This document shows, piece by piece, positions 36,370 through 47,577 of a stretch of DNA of 64,000 nt (position 1 is its first letter; every line of letters starts with the position of its first letter). A model generated the notes under the pieces. The model saw only the letters and a program-made list of their open reading frames with translations, made no database searches and was not told the origin of the DNA. Source of the stretch: Tenodera sinensis. Taxonomy: Eukaryota; Arthropoda; Insecta; Mantodea; Mantidae. The stretch lies in assembly GCA_030765045.1 (NCBI GenBank), contig CM060966.1, positions 60,160,022 to 60,224,021 of the forward strand. The letters are read 5' to 3'. The position numbers and the translations under genes were made by a program.

Positions 36370-38010
36370 CATGATTATTTTAGTTGCTTCTTGGTGAGTT
36401 GGAAATAAAGATTTGTGTAACTAATCAAATCTATTTATTTTAAGTCAATCTTATACAAGGATAAGACATAAGTGATAAACAATACAAGGAAAAAATATAG
36501 AAAAAGATAAAAGAAAAGTTCAGGATAGCCAACATAACTCCAATCTTCGGAGGCTTACTAGTCACAGACTACTTACCCCCCAAAACAACAGCCTCTTGAA
36601 AACGCTGTGGAAAGGTGATGCAGGCTTTAATCTATCCAATGATACTGTTTGTGTTCCTCGTGGAGTGCTGATTTTGAAATGTGTCTCAAAACCTTGCATC
36701 ACCAGAAAAGGTCTCTCATATATTGGTTGCAGTGGCTTACTTATAGCATCGTGTCTCACGAAAACATGAGTAATGGGTACATGATGTTAACTCCTTGTAC
36801 AGAAAAGACTTACATGAAGAATGGTGTTCTGCTTTAACAGGTTTAGTATTCCTCAATATTAGCGCAGTTTGTGTAAGTATATGAAGGTTTGCGTATCAGG
36901 TGGGATTTCACCTTCGTTGGAGAAATCTGCAGCTAATCTAATTGGTTCGCCATATGTAAGTTCTGCAGCTGTTACCTGATGTTCTGGTATTATGTATGAA
37001 CGAAGACCTAGAAGTACAATTGGTAAATTATCGACCCAATCACCTGACATCTGAGCTTTGAGAGCTGTCTTTAATGTGCGGTGCCACCTTTCGATTTTTC
37101 CATTTGGTGCAGGACGGTATGCTGTCGTCCTAATGTGGTTGATACCAAGTGTTTTGGCAAGCAAATTGAAGAGACTAGACTCAAATTGTCTGGCACGGTC
37201 TGTTGTGATTCTTTCTGGAATTCCAAATCTTGCAATCCGCGAAGAAATTATAACCTACAATACAGTTTCAGCGTTCATATGTTCCACAGGACAGGCTTCG
37301 GGCCACCGCGAAAATCCATCAGTCATGCTCACTAAGTACCTACATCCTTTAGAAGTGGGTAAGGGACCAACAGTATCAATGTTGTTGTGGCTGAAACGGC
37401 TTTCGGCTTCTTGGTAAGTTCCTACCACAGTAGCATTGTGTTTCCACACCTTGCATCTTTGACAAGCTATACACGCTGTGGCCCACTGTTTAATATCTCT
37501 ACGGAGAGCTGCCCAAACTTAGCGTATTTCGATGAGATTAGTGGGTCCTTGTATGCCAGGATGAGAGAGATCATGGACGGAATAAAATATTATTTTCCTG
37601 CATGCTTCTGGAATGTATGATCGAAATTTCCATGTTGAAGTGTCACCTACAAGCTCTTTTCCCCATGGTAGCTCTAGAATTTGTAACTTCAGCGAAATTG
37701 GTGGTGACTGCTGTAAAACTTTTAATTCCTCATCCTTCTGCTGTAAATTGGTGATTTTCTCAAAGGAAATACTGCTAGGCAAGACAATGAAGTTAATTCG
37801 TGAACAGGCATCCGCAACTATATTCTCTTGCCCCTTGACAAAACGAATATCAGGTGAGAACTGGGCAATGTAATTCAGATATCTCTGTTGACGTGGTGAG
37901 GCTTTATCTGCTTTCAGTTTAAAAGAAAATGTGAGAGCTTTATGGTCTGTGCAGATGCAGAAATCTCTTCCTTCGAGCGTGTGTCGAAAGTATTTTACTC
38001 CTGAACAGGG
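36370..38010 (-). pseudogene. Ty3/Gypsy-like pol relic (RNase H, integrase) with likely 3' LTR
   Basis: Reading right to left: RNase H end (VKYFRHTLEGRDFCICTDHKA at 38000-37940 in scattered match; SPDIRFVKGQENIVADAC near 37850-37810); integrase finger region (VHDLSHPGIQGP near 37550); core start (HNNIDTVGPLPTSKGCRYLV near 37395-37340; MTDGFSRWPEACP); core end (NHIRTTAYRPAPNGKIERWH near 37140-37080); C-terminal domain (YERPFLVMQGFETHFKISTP near 36720-36660). Stops and frameshifts break it. A purine tract GGGGGGTAAG (complement near 36575) is followed by TGTGACTAG, suggesting a 3' LTR within about 36370-36560. The 5' side is cut off exactly where the right arm of the inverted repeat starts (38013). 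Confidence 0.85.
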
Positions 38011-39841
38011 TGCAAGATGGACATAATGGGAAATGAAATGAATTCCGCAATGCGGCAGATGGAAACAAATATGGAAGCCGAAATGGAAAATGTGAACTAC
38101 GGGATGGAAAATGTGGAAACAACAATCTGATGTGTGTCACTCAATAGACTTTCTCCACTCTTGTACTAACAATTCTTACAAACCTTTATTCCTATACCTT
38201 CTTCGTGTTAGTTAAGATAAACATTTGTACAAGTTATCTTATTGGTTATTACCTTGTAGGTGCTAGTTGAATGTTAGAATACAGTAGACTTTGTGAGATA
38301 GTCAAATCTTTTAACGCTTTGAGATTTTGTTCTCTTTGTACACTTAACCTATAAAAAAATGAACAACGATGATCCATTTCACGAAAATTTTAAGTTTTTC
38401 GAAACTCACACACATAAGGAGTATCTCCGAAATGGTTCACCCTACAAGAAAATTTATTCAGACATAAATTGTGTATTTCAGCAAGATCTACATTTTTGTA
38501 TAGTATGACTTCGTCCGTCCGAATTGAAAAATCTGATGTGTTGCACTCGCATGACTTTCTCTACTCTTGTACTAACCATTTTTACAAACTCTTATTCCTA
38601 TATCTTCTTCGTGTAGGTTAAGATAAACATTTGTACAAATTATCTTATTGTTTATTTCCTTGTAGGTGCAAGGGGAATGTTAGAATACAGTAGGCTTTGT
38701 GCGATAGTCAAATGTTTTAAAGCTTTGAGATTCTGTTCTCTTTGCACACTTAACATATAAAAAATGAACAACGATGATCCATTTCACGAAAGTTGATTTC
38801 CGAAACTCACACACATAACAAGGAATATCTCCGAAATGGTTCACCTTGCAAGAAAATTTATTTCGACATAAATGGTGTATTTTTGCAAGATCTACATTTT
38901 TTGTATAGTATGATTTGCTCTACCTCTAACGGTTTATCGGTAATGCAAAAGTCGTCCAGAGTAAATACGAGTACAGGGCCTATAGCCAGAAAATTCAAGA
39001 TAAAAATTTCATTTGCTATAAAAATATCTCAAACAAATGACATTTTAATCAAAATCGTTAGAGGTACTTTCAAGAAAATCAACATTTTCGATAAATGTTC
39101 CATGTAAAGGGTAGTTTAGCGTGGGGCTATTTTCTTCAAAATCTTCGTGTCGCATCCATAGAATACATTAAACTTAAATACCAACTTTGGTTTTTAACCG
39201 ACTTTTCGTTTTTGAGTTATGCTGTCCAAAGGCACACACACACACACACACAGACACACGCACGCACCTTTTTCTAAAAATGCTTTTTTTTTATTCAGGG
39301 GGTCTCAAAACATATATTTTCTGTGAAATCTCGACAGCGAATTTTCGGTTGGAATACAATGCTTCCCCTACTTACCAGTAGGAAAAGTAAAAGTGTAAAC
39401 TCTGGAATGGAAAAGATGAAAACAGGAATGTCCGATAAGAAGATGAGCTATCGGAGAATACTAAGGAGCGAGTGACTGGGATTAAGGAAGAACTCGACAG
39501 AAAGAGTGCTAACGCTCTGGAAGATAGAGTCGGCCGGAGCACCAAAGAAATGAACTCCATAGTGGAACAAAAACCTCAAACTAGGTGGATAACTATGGGG
39601 GAGGGCTGCGTTCAGCAGTACACGTTTTACGGCTTAAATGATGGTGCTTATGAAATATTTATATGTATTTCTCTACCTCTTGTATCTCGAAAATGACTTA
39701 ATAATTGCGACAAAAAGATTTATTCAGCTAACGTTTTGCTTTTCAAGTGTATGTAAATAAGTATCTTCTCCCAAAAAACAAAATTTCACTAAGAAGTGGG
39801 AAAGAACGCCCAGGTACTGATGTGAAATGCTGCATGCGTTT

Positions 39842-40893
39842 TGTGACGTCATGGAAGGTCGTCACTTCGAGATATCGACTGGCCTTCCCTTAGAGAGGTG
39901 TACAGCCGTCAAGTTGGTAAGCGCAACCCCTCTCGCCCCCGCTTCGCCCCGCACTCAGTATAAAAACCGGCTGCCAGTCCAGTCGTCAGCGCGAAGCGCG
40001 CTGCCTTCAGTCTTCGTAGTTACTTCAGCGCTGCCTTCAGTCTTCGTCGAGTAGTCGAGCTCCGTAAGGCGCTGCCATCAGTTGTCTTCGTCAGCCAAAG
40101 TATAGTCAGCTTCGACCAAGTGTATTGTATGAGCCTTACACACTATGGTTTAATCTTCATCGAGCCGAGGCGCTCAGCATTAGTATCTTACATACTTTCC
40201 TACATGTTCGTCTGTAATGAGCCGATAGGCTTAGCAATTTTCAATTCTACTAACATTACTCGGCAAGCTGTTCTTCATCGAGCCAAGCGGTTCACCAACA
40301 GTGACGTCAGCACGCATCGAAGTCAACAGGGTCAAGCTTCAGGCTCTTGCTTGTCAAAGGGGGCAAGCAAGTGAGCAACTTTTATCCGTAGAGAAGCAAC
40401 GTCAGCATTCACCACCACTTCTTCGAGATGTATGCTAATTCAGGCATACACTGGCATACGCGGAATTAAGCAGGAACGACGCGTTTATTCTTCATGGCTG
40501 ATATGCAGGAATGTGCCACAGTCCGTGTGCATGTTCATTTCAACATAATTGGAGAAGGACCTATTCCATAGCACACCAGACATTTGGGTGAGACAAACAG
40601 TTCTGTATTCCATTTAGATGTATGTGTTCAGTGTTTTAGGGCTTTTATGCTAAAGAAGGGTAGGTGATCTTTTGTATCACGGTTAATGTAGCCTAAACGG
40701 CAATAGTTATAATTCCGACTAACACAATCAAGTGAATGTGTAGTTAAATGGGATGAATTTTGGGTGCCAAGATATATTGGTGAGTTAGGCCCATTCTACC
40801 AGTGTTGCTCAGGAAGGAATTATTCCTTAGTGCAAAGAATAGTTTACATTGATGTCTATTTTATGTAACTGTGCTTATTTTTCTACATTTTCG

Positions 40894-40935
<42 letters not shown>

Positions 40936-41235
40936 CATCATTCACCATACTTTGAATGTTCTTATGTATATTCTTGTTACTTAACACCATCAGTGTTAAG
41001 TCTTGTATTTATTTATGTTTTCAAAATATATTCAAGGAAAAGGCATTTGGTATTATATGTAACCACAATATACCCCACCGATCCATTCCCAAAACGATTC
41101 CGCAAATAGATGTCCACTCACTCTCGCTAAGCCAAGTTAAGTGGGGTAGCAGGAAAAGCATGGGGCTAGGCTTAGCAAGTGCCCAGTCAAGTAATGGTAG
41201 CAGATAGTTAAAGAAGGAGAGAGTGGCGTCCGACA
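39842..41235 (+). mobile_element. 1.4-kb LTR-like insertion in the right arm
   Basis: The left arm has an uninterrupted GCGTTTGTATCG, while here the sequence is split: GCGTTT before and ATTTGTATCG after. The insert begins TGTGACGTC and ends GTCCGACA, so it has canonical TG..CA ends and a likely 4-bp duplication (GTTT/ATTT, one mismatch). It carries a TATA box (GTATAAAAACC, 39957-39967), a GC-rich region with repeats of GCTGCCTTCAGTCTTCGT (three imperfect copies at 40000-40090), and an (AT)n tract (40896-40934). No long reading frame. A solo LTR is the simplest reading, though it is long for one. Confidence 0.55.
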
Positions 41236-42859
41236 ATTTGTATCGAAGGTTAACCAATAGGTCTGCCAAATTTCACTTTTTTGTTTCAACCTATTGATTA
41301 CATAGATAAGGTTGTTTAAAATTATTAATGATTCTCAAAATCAAAACGCAATAGCACTTAAACTGCTCCATCTAGAAGTTATAAAACACCAAAGTTTAGG
41401 AAACAGCCATCTAAGAATATTCGCGTGTGGAAAATTTCAAAGAAATATATAAAAATTGCATTCCAAGGAGCACTTTTAATACTATAAAATCTGATATATG
41501 ACTCAAATGATTTTCACTACTCACCCTTGTACAAACTACTAATTCTGTAACCCACTTCTTCTACCCACTTCACGTTAATCGAAATAAACGTTTGTAGAAG
41601 TTGCTTCATTATATTTATTAGCTGAACTACCCGCCGGTTTGTCGATTTATCTCTACAACTTTTGGACTTGGTCGCACTTTCCCAATAGCCTTCTGTTTCT
41701 TCGGAGACATTTAAAAAGTATTAAGACACTTAAAGAGATAATTAAAATGTCTAGGATACTGTAAATAAAAAATAAACAAAATCAGTGAACTAAACACCCA
41801 GAAAATACTATGTAAAGGCAATGTTGAACATCCACTAATACGTTAGGAATAAAGTGCACTTGGAGTATGAGTTACAACACGAGCTAGGAAGAATTTTATC
41901 TCACTTTTACCCAAGTTTGAGCAAGCGTTAACCTGTTATTTTTATAACAATTATTTGTAGAAGCACATAAAGTATAACCAACCCAAACTGGGTTACCATT
42001 CTCGTTATTGTGTCACCAGAATTCACAGTAGTGTCATATGTTAAGTTTGTTTAGCTTCCTAATGACATCCAAGAGCCTTTCAAAACATTAAAGCTTGTTT
42101 TATTGGTACCCAATAGAAATGTGCACAAATAACAAAAATGTCATTAATTACTTTCCGCCCCCGTCGCTTGACGGTTTATCCATACATAATTTAACCTTAG
42201 GTTGCGCTTGCTCATTGGACTTGCGCTTCTTTCGAAGGTTGAAAAATATTACACAAGGCACTTAAAGAGTTAATTAAAACTCTCAGAAGACCATATATAT
42301 AAATGCCGAGAAAGCACTGATGCACAACTACAAATTCCACAGTTTGTAATGATTTCTCATTAATGCAGCTGAAGGACTTTCACGTCATCGCATTTGGGCT
42401 ACCTCGTTGCTATTTATAGAGAAAATATAATTGAGACGATATAATAATACTTTAAGTAATGTCAGTATAACTTTGGCCACTCTCAGTAACCAGCATCTCG
42501 CACAAAACTACAAAGAAAACATAAGAAAGTCAAAACAAAAGAAAGGTGAAATTTAACGTTTAGCACTCCATGGTCAATGTCAGAAAGGAGATCAATGAAT
42601 TCCTTGTAATTCCCTTTTTTGTGAGACCCTGAAACCTAAGTAATTATTTTTTATGCTAGCAATCTTCGAGCTATTCGACTATCATTGACCAAGAAATAGA
42701 TGGTCTTGCGAGGTTTTGTAGGCATTACATACAATAAAATAATTATTTGTGCGAGGTGGAATGGAATTTCGAATCCTAAGTTAGCTAGTAATTTTCGCAT
42801 TGTCTGTAAGGCTATCTGCTTCAAGTTCGGTCGATGCAACGGTGTAGAATCCTATAAGG

Positions 42860-42919
<60 letters not shown>

Positions 42920-43175
42920 TACAAAGAGAGTGACTTTTTACACATTAAGAGTTTCCTAGAGGTACAATGGGAATAGGAAAATACGGTAGGTTCAAGCAAC
43001 AGACAAATCCCTTAAGAGCTGGCCGCTATGTGATGGCTTTGACATTCCATTCCCTTTGCATGGTCATAACATAAAAAAAATAGACACTTCCTGTTTGAGA
43101 ACGGTATAACTAATGGAAACATCAAACCAATAACAAACAATATCTCTAAAATGATTATATCCACAAACAAAATAT

Positions 43176-43646
43176 TGTCACCGTGCCCGCCGCATCTGAT
43201 TGCCTGCACTGGGGAGGGGGGACCCAGCCAGTCGCCTACCTGGCCTAACGACCAGCCTTGAGGAGGGAGCAGTGTCGCCCATCGCATTATTGTCGGCACT
43301 ACTGCAAAGGAGCCGAAGGGAAGAGACAGAGAATGGCCGCATTGTTGGGGCGCTTGCCGAAAGAGAGAAAGGGATAGAGACTTCTGCAATTCTCTGCTTT
43401 GTATTTCACCGCAATAATAACTGAACTTTCCTGAAGTTTCCAGAATAGGCCTGGGAGATATAAATAGCGGTAAAGTGTGAGAAGGGACAGTAGTTTTTGT
43501 GTTACGAATTCGGAGCCGTGCTGTTGGTGAATCGGAAAAGACTTTCTTGCTGTTGCAACGAGTGTACAAAGTTACTGTTTACGGAAACAGTGTTTCTTTA
43601 TCTCGACTACATCTGTCTTCTTTACTTTACACCCACCAAAGTCACA
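43176..43646 (+). mobile_element. Solo LTR with ATAT target duplication
   Basis: Begins TGTCACCGTGCCCGCCGCAT and ends AAAGTCACA, with ATAT on both sides (43172-43175 and 43647-43650). The left arm shows the empty site AAAATATACTT. The same sequence forms the 5' LTR at 63271-63734. It has a TATA box (GAGATATAAATAGCGG, near 43455). The AATAAAAG polyadenylation signal of the 63-kb copy is changed here to AACAG. Open frames across it are accidental. Confidence 0.95.
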
Positions 43647-44098
43647 ATATACTTGATATATGTTGTGAGCTTTGACGAGTTTTACACTTTTTTGTACAGT
43701 AAGATTTTACCTTTCTCGTATGGTTTGCGAGTTAAGACTTTTTCATCCAGAATGAACAGGACTTCAGAGGAATATTAAATTATTTATTTCTTAAAGCAAT
43801 GTTTTAAAATAGAATATAAATATGAGTTTTACTCTTGCTTAGAACTCTTCATTTTAATATTAATCTATATGTTATTCCAAGAAAATTCAAGCTATGTACT
43901 CCATTTGCTTTGAAAATATCTTAAACAGACGATATTTTAATCAAATCGTTAAAACCGTGTTTGAGAAAATAAATATGTCCTAGAAGTGCTCCACGAAAGG
44001 GATAGTTTGGGGAGGCGGCATTTTTTTCAGAGTCTTTGTGTTGCATCCTCGGAAGATGCTGAACTTAAATACCTACTTTCTGTTTTTGAGGTATGCTG

Positions 44099-44159
<61 letters not shown>

Positions 44160-44432
44160 ACACACATACACACATACACACACACACGCACCTCGTACAT
44201 ACACACGGCCTTTTTTCTAAAAATGCTTTTCTTCTTCGGGGACCTCAAGGTGTATTTCCAGTAAAATATCAAAATGTAGAAAAACAGAAAGCGAAGAAGA
44301 TAAGCTGTTCTTAAATGTGTATCAATATATATATATTTACTGCTTTAGAATTCACCGTGGCCGTATGAAGGTCCTTCAGCTGACTGTTAGGCTCCTTTAA
44401 GTTTAATTATTCAAATAGTTTCTTTGACTGAT

Positions 44433-44879
44433 TTAAATGTAGCTACTTAAGAGGAAATGTGAACTCTTAAAGGAGCAATAACCCAATAGCCCGCACATTT
44501 TAATACACTTTTCTGTATATTAAGAAAATCGTGCTAGGTCAACAAATTACTTAAGTTTGCTAACATTGCAAATGCGAGAAGGAAACTGCCAACCCAACCG
44601 TGTTGGCGTAATCCACGGGAACAGTACTGATCGAGGTGCAAATTCCTTATTTTCTGGCGTCACACCCATTATTTCAATTCTGTTCATGTTAACACAAGCA
44701 CTAAACTAAGATTAAATCCGACAAACACAGGATTTTCACTGGGATCGATCTGACGGCTACGTAGGTCTTATACTCGCTCCATGAATAGCTTCTATCTAAC
44801 GGGCTGTTTGCTCAAATGTTGACTACATTTTAGGATCTCCCATAGCTGGCGGGGGCGGGAGGGGGGGGGTTCCGACCCC
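44433..44879. other. Spacer without recognised content
   Basis: Nothing recognised between the right-arm boundary and the first LINE A fragment. A G-rich run lies at 44845-44872 immediately before the LINE. Confidence 0.5.
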
Positions 44880-45793
44880 TTCACTTGCTGCTGTGCGGGC
44901 GACGTAACAAAACTGATGTCGCATTCATTTGCGAAACAAAATTAAAACAAGAGCACGTTTTTAAGCTCCAGGGTTACAAAATTTTCCGAAACGACAGAAT
45001 TGGCAAACAGGGGGGAGGGACTGCTATTTTCCTGAGAAACTCATTGCTCATGCTCCTGTCACGCTGCCCGCACTGGCAGCGTTAGAGGTCACGGCTCTTA
45101 AAACATATGTTAATAGTAAAACGGTGATGCTGGTAGCACTTTATCGGCCGCCTAACTCCCCAGATTTCATACGTGACCTCGAACAAATCCTCGCTTTAGA
45201 GGAGCACGTTATAATTGCAGGAGATTTCAATGCCCGGCACCCCTGGAGGTTTTATCGCCGGACAAACGCGGCTGGAAAACTCCTGATTGAACTTATGGCA
45301 GAAAATGACATTGAAGTACACCTCCCCCCAGAACCCACCTTTTGGCACAGATCAGGGCACTTTGACCCTGAGGTTTTGAACCTCGTACTCACAAAAAATG
45401 CGACACTCTCAAATAACTTCACTGTGTATCACAGCCTGGACTCCGACCATCTTCCTGTGCATTTCGACATACAGGGCGCTGTTACGGCCGGTGTCTCTGG
45501 CCCTCGAAAGAGGGCAGACACCGACTGGGATAGGTTTACCATGGAAATGCACAGGATGGCGCAACCCCGGCTGTCATACTATAGCGAGGTAGACATAGAT
45601 GTCGCCATTGAAAACTTTACTGCCTCGCTACGCACGGCCAAAAGAAATGCTACCACATACACCACAAGACCACCCGGTTTTTGCACGTACCCCGAGGTAG
45701 AGCAAATCATTGCGCGGAGACGACGCTTGACAAAACTGTGGCGATACACCCGTCAGCCTGAATATAAAGTGCTAGCAAAATGGCTACGCAACC
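44880..45793 (+). pseudogene. LINE A copy 1, endonuclease part of ORF2 (5' half of a split copy)
   Basis: Starts inside ORF2 (TDVAFICETKLKQEHVFKLQ). An APE-type endonuclease follows with VIIAGDFNARHPWRF (about 45210-45250, catalytic GDFN motif present) and SLDSDHLPVHFDIQGA (SDH motif, about 45432-45480). A frameshift lies near 45050. It stops at LAKWLRN (45793), exactly where the fragment at 53219 resumes. Together they represent one Jockey-like insertion interrupted by younger DNA. The 5' truncation is typical for LINEs. Confidence 0.85.
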
Positions 45794-45841
45794 AGCATAC
45801 GGCATAAAACTGACGAGAACGAAGGCAGTGAAAGTGAAACA

Positions 45842-47577
45842 ATGGCATCAGGAATAACACATGCTGCCGGGCCGACCGCTCACGACAGTCTGACCGAGAG
45901 CGGCGTGCCAGAACCTCTACTTGCAGATTCAGCCACCACAGCAGCACCAGCGCAAATCCGGCCCTCACCACGTACATTGACAGACGACGAACAGCAGACA
46001 AAGGAGGAAGAGCGTAAGGCACGTTCCTTCAAGCAGCTAAAGAAAGAAGTTGAAGACATTCAGAACGAAATCACTTATTACACCAACATTTTATCAAATC
46101 TAGAAGCAGACTCGACGAAATTCTCAAAGTTCACGCCACGCAGGACCTCGCGTTCTGCTATAGGGAATATGCGCTCAAAAAGAGGGAGCTTGTAAAGCAA
46201 AGTGAGGGGTGGAAGCTAGCCGCCCCGAAGAAGAAGCGGACGCGGGACACCGGTAGCGATTCCGAAGGTGAACGACCCGGTCAGTCCGTAACCAACAAGT
46301 GACAACTACGGCAGACGACACCGCCCCACCCCCTCACTCTACGCAACTCCTTCGCGCCTCTACAGACAGCAGAACGCGAGGATACAGAATACCCGGCACT
46401 ACCCACACCCACGCACAATCCCATCCCCCAGCTACAGAACCCAAAGATCCCAACACACCAAAGAACACCTACAAAAACCCGCCCTACTCCCCGCCCACAC
46501 CCATCAATGCCAAGTACCTCCTCCGCTTCCGCAACAACAACAACAACACCCAGCACACAAGATACTGAAAACCAAAAGCCGCCGAGGATCATCATCCCGG
46601 ATGTCCGCCAGGCGGTGAAGGTGCTACAAACACTTAAGAACTCACTACCAAACGAACTTTACAAGCTGCAAACGAGGGACTGCCTAAAACTCTTTCTCCT
46701 ACGAAAACAAGACGCCATCCCCACCATGCAGCTCCTGACACACGCCGGTGTGGAAAACTACAGTTTTACACCCCGAAGTGACCAGCCTCTGCGATATGTC
46801 ATTAAACGCCTGCCTGCGGATCTGCAAGCGGACTACATCAAAGAGGACCTGGAACTCAAGGGACACACCGGCGTGCAAGTTCGACAGATGGTTTCCCGCG
46901 GCAGGCCTCTATCAAATTTTCCGGTAAGCTTGTTCAGAACCACTGAAAATCAAAAGCTTTTGCAGGAAAGAGAGGTGTGCCACATGATGGTCACCGTGGA
47001 GGTCCTCAAAACCTCCCAAAATATAACCCAATGCTACAGTTGCCAACAGTTAGGGCATACATTTAAAATGTGCAATATGACCTCCCGGTGTGTCCTTTGC
47101 GGTGACCTCCACCGCCTAGCTGACTGCCCAAGAAGGGCCAAGGAAGACGTCGTACCCCACTGTGCCAACTGTGGGGAGGCGCATCCTGCCAGCTATAGGG
47201 CGTGCGAGACCTTCAAAATGGAACGTCATCGCCGCCAACTGGCCGCCGCAGCCAGGAACCCTCCTGGTACTCAACCAGGGCCACGCCCCATCCTCTACCC
47301 GGCCCTGGTCCAAAAAGGCACCTCTTTTGCAGGTGCCGCCGGAGGGCGAAATGCACCCGTGCAACCGCCAAATGGTCCCCCTCCACAACCCCAGCCCTCA
47401 GAGGCACCCACCAGTGACCTGGGAGGTTTGAGAGAAATTTTCAGCCTTTTCAAGGATTTAAACCTCCCAGTACTACTAACAAAGTTGCGGCCCATAACCG
47501 CAAGATTAAAAAGCTGCAACAGTACCATGGAGAAGCTAGAAGCCATCATATGTTTGGTCACCACTCTTGTCGAGTAA
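45842..47577 (+). pseudogene. LINE A copy 2 ORF1 (gag-like, zinc-knuckle nucleic-acid-binding protein)
   Basis: ATG at 45842 opens an acidic N-terminus, followed by a charged coiled-coil (RSFKQLKKEVEDIQNEITYY) and a nuclear-localisation-like PKKKR near 46233. Frame changes near 46110 and 46300-46500 separate it from the C-terminal 356 codons (46507-47577). That part holds the PRE/C2HC-type domain of Jockey ORF1 proteins (ENYSFTPRSDQPLRYVIKRL) and three Cys/His knuckles: CYSCQQLGHTFKMC, CVLCGDLHRLADC and CANCGEAHPASYRAC. The protein would bind the element RNA. The C-terminal half is intact; the N-terminal half is frameshifted. Confidence 0.85.

Larger units (their letters stand above)
38013..44432 (-). 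repeat. Right arm of the large inverted repeat
   Basis: Reverse complement of 29564-34395, from CAAGATGGACATAATGGG (38013) to TTTGACTGAT (44432). It is longer than the left arm because of two inserts absent from the left arm, at 39842-41235 and 43176-43646. Its (CA)n tracts lie at 39232-39268, 42861-42917 and 44100-44190, at the same places as the left-arm GT tracts but with different lengths. It also contains the inverted copies of the dispersed repeat at about 38150-39400 and 42950-44250. Confidence 0.9.

Noticed and set aside
43012..43569. 185-codon minus-strand frame
   Set aside because: Lies across the solo LTR and its flank, and the matching LTR at 63 kb does not preserve it.
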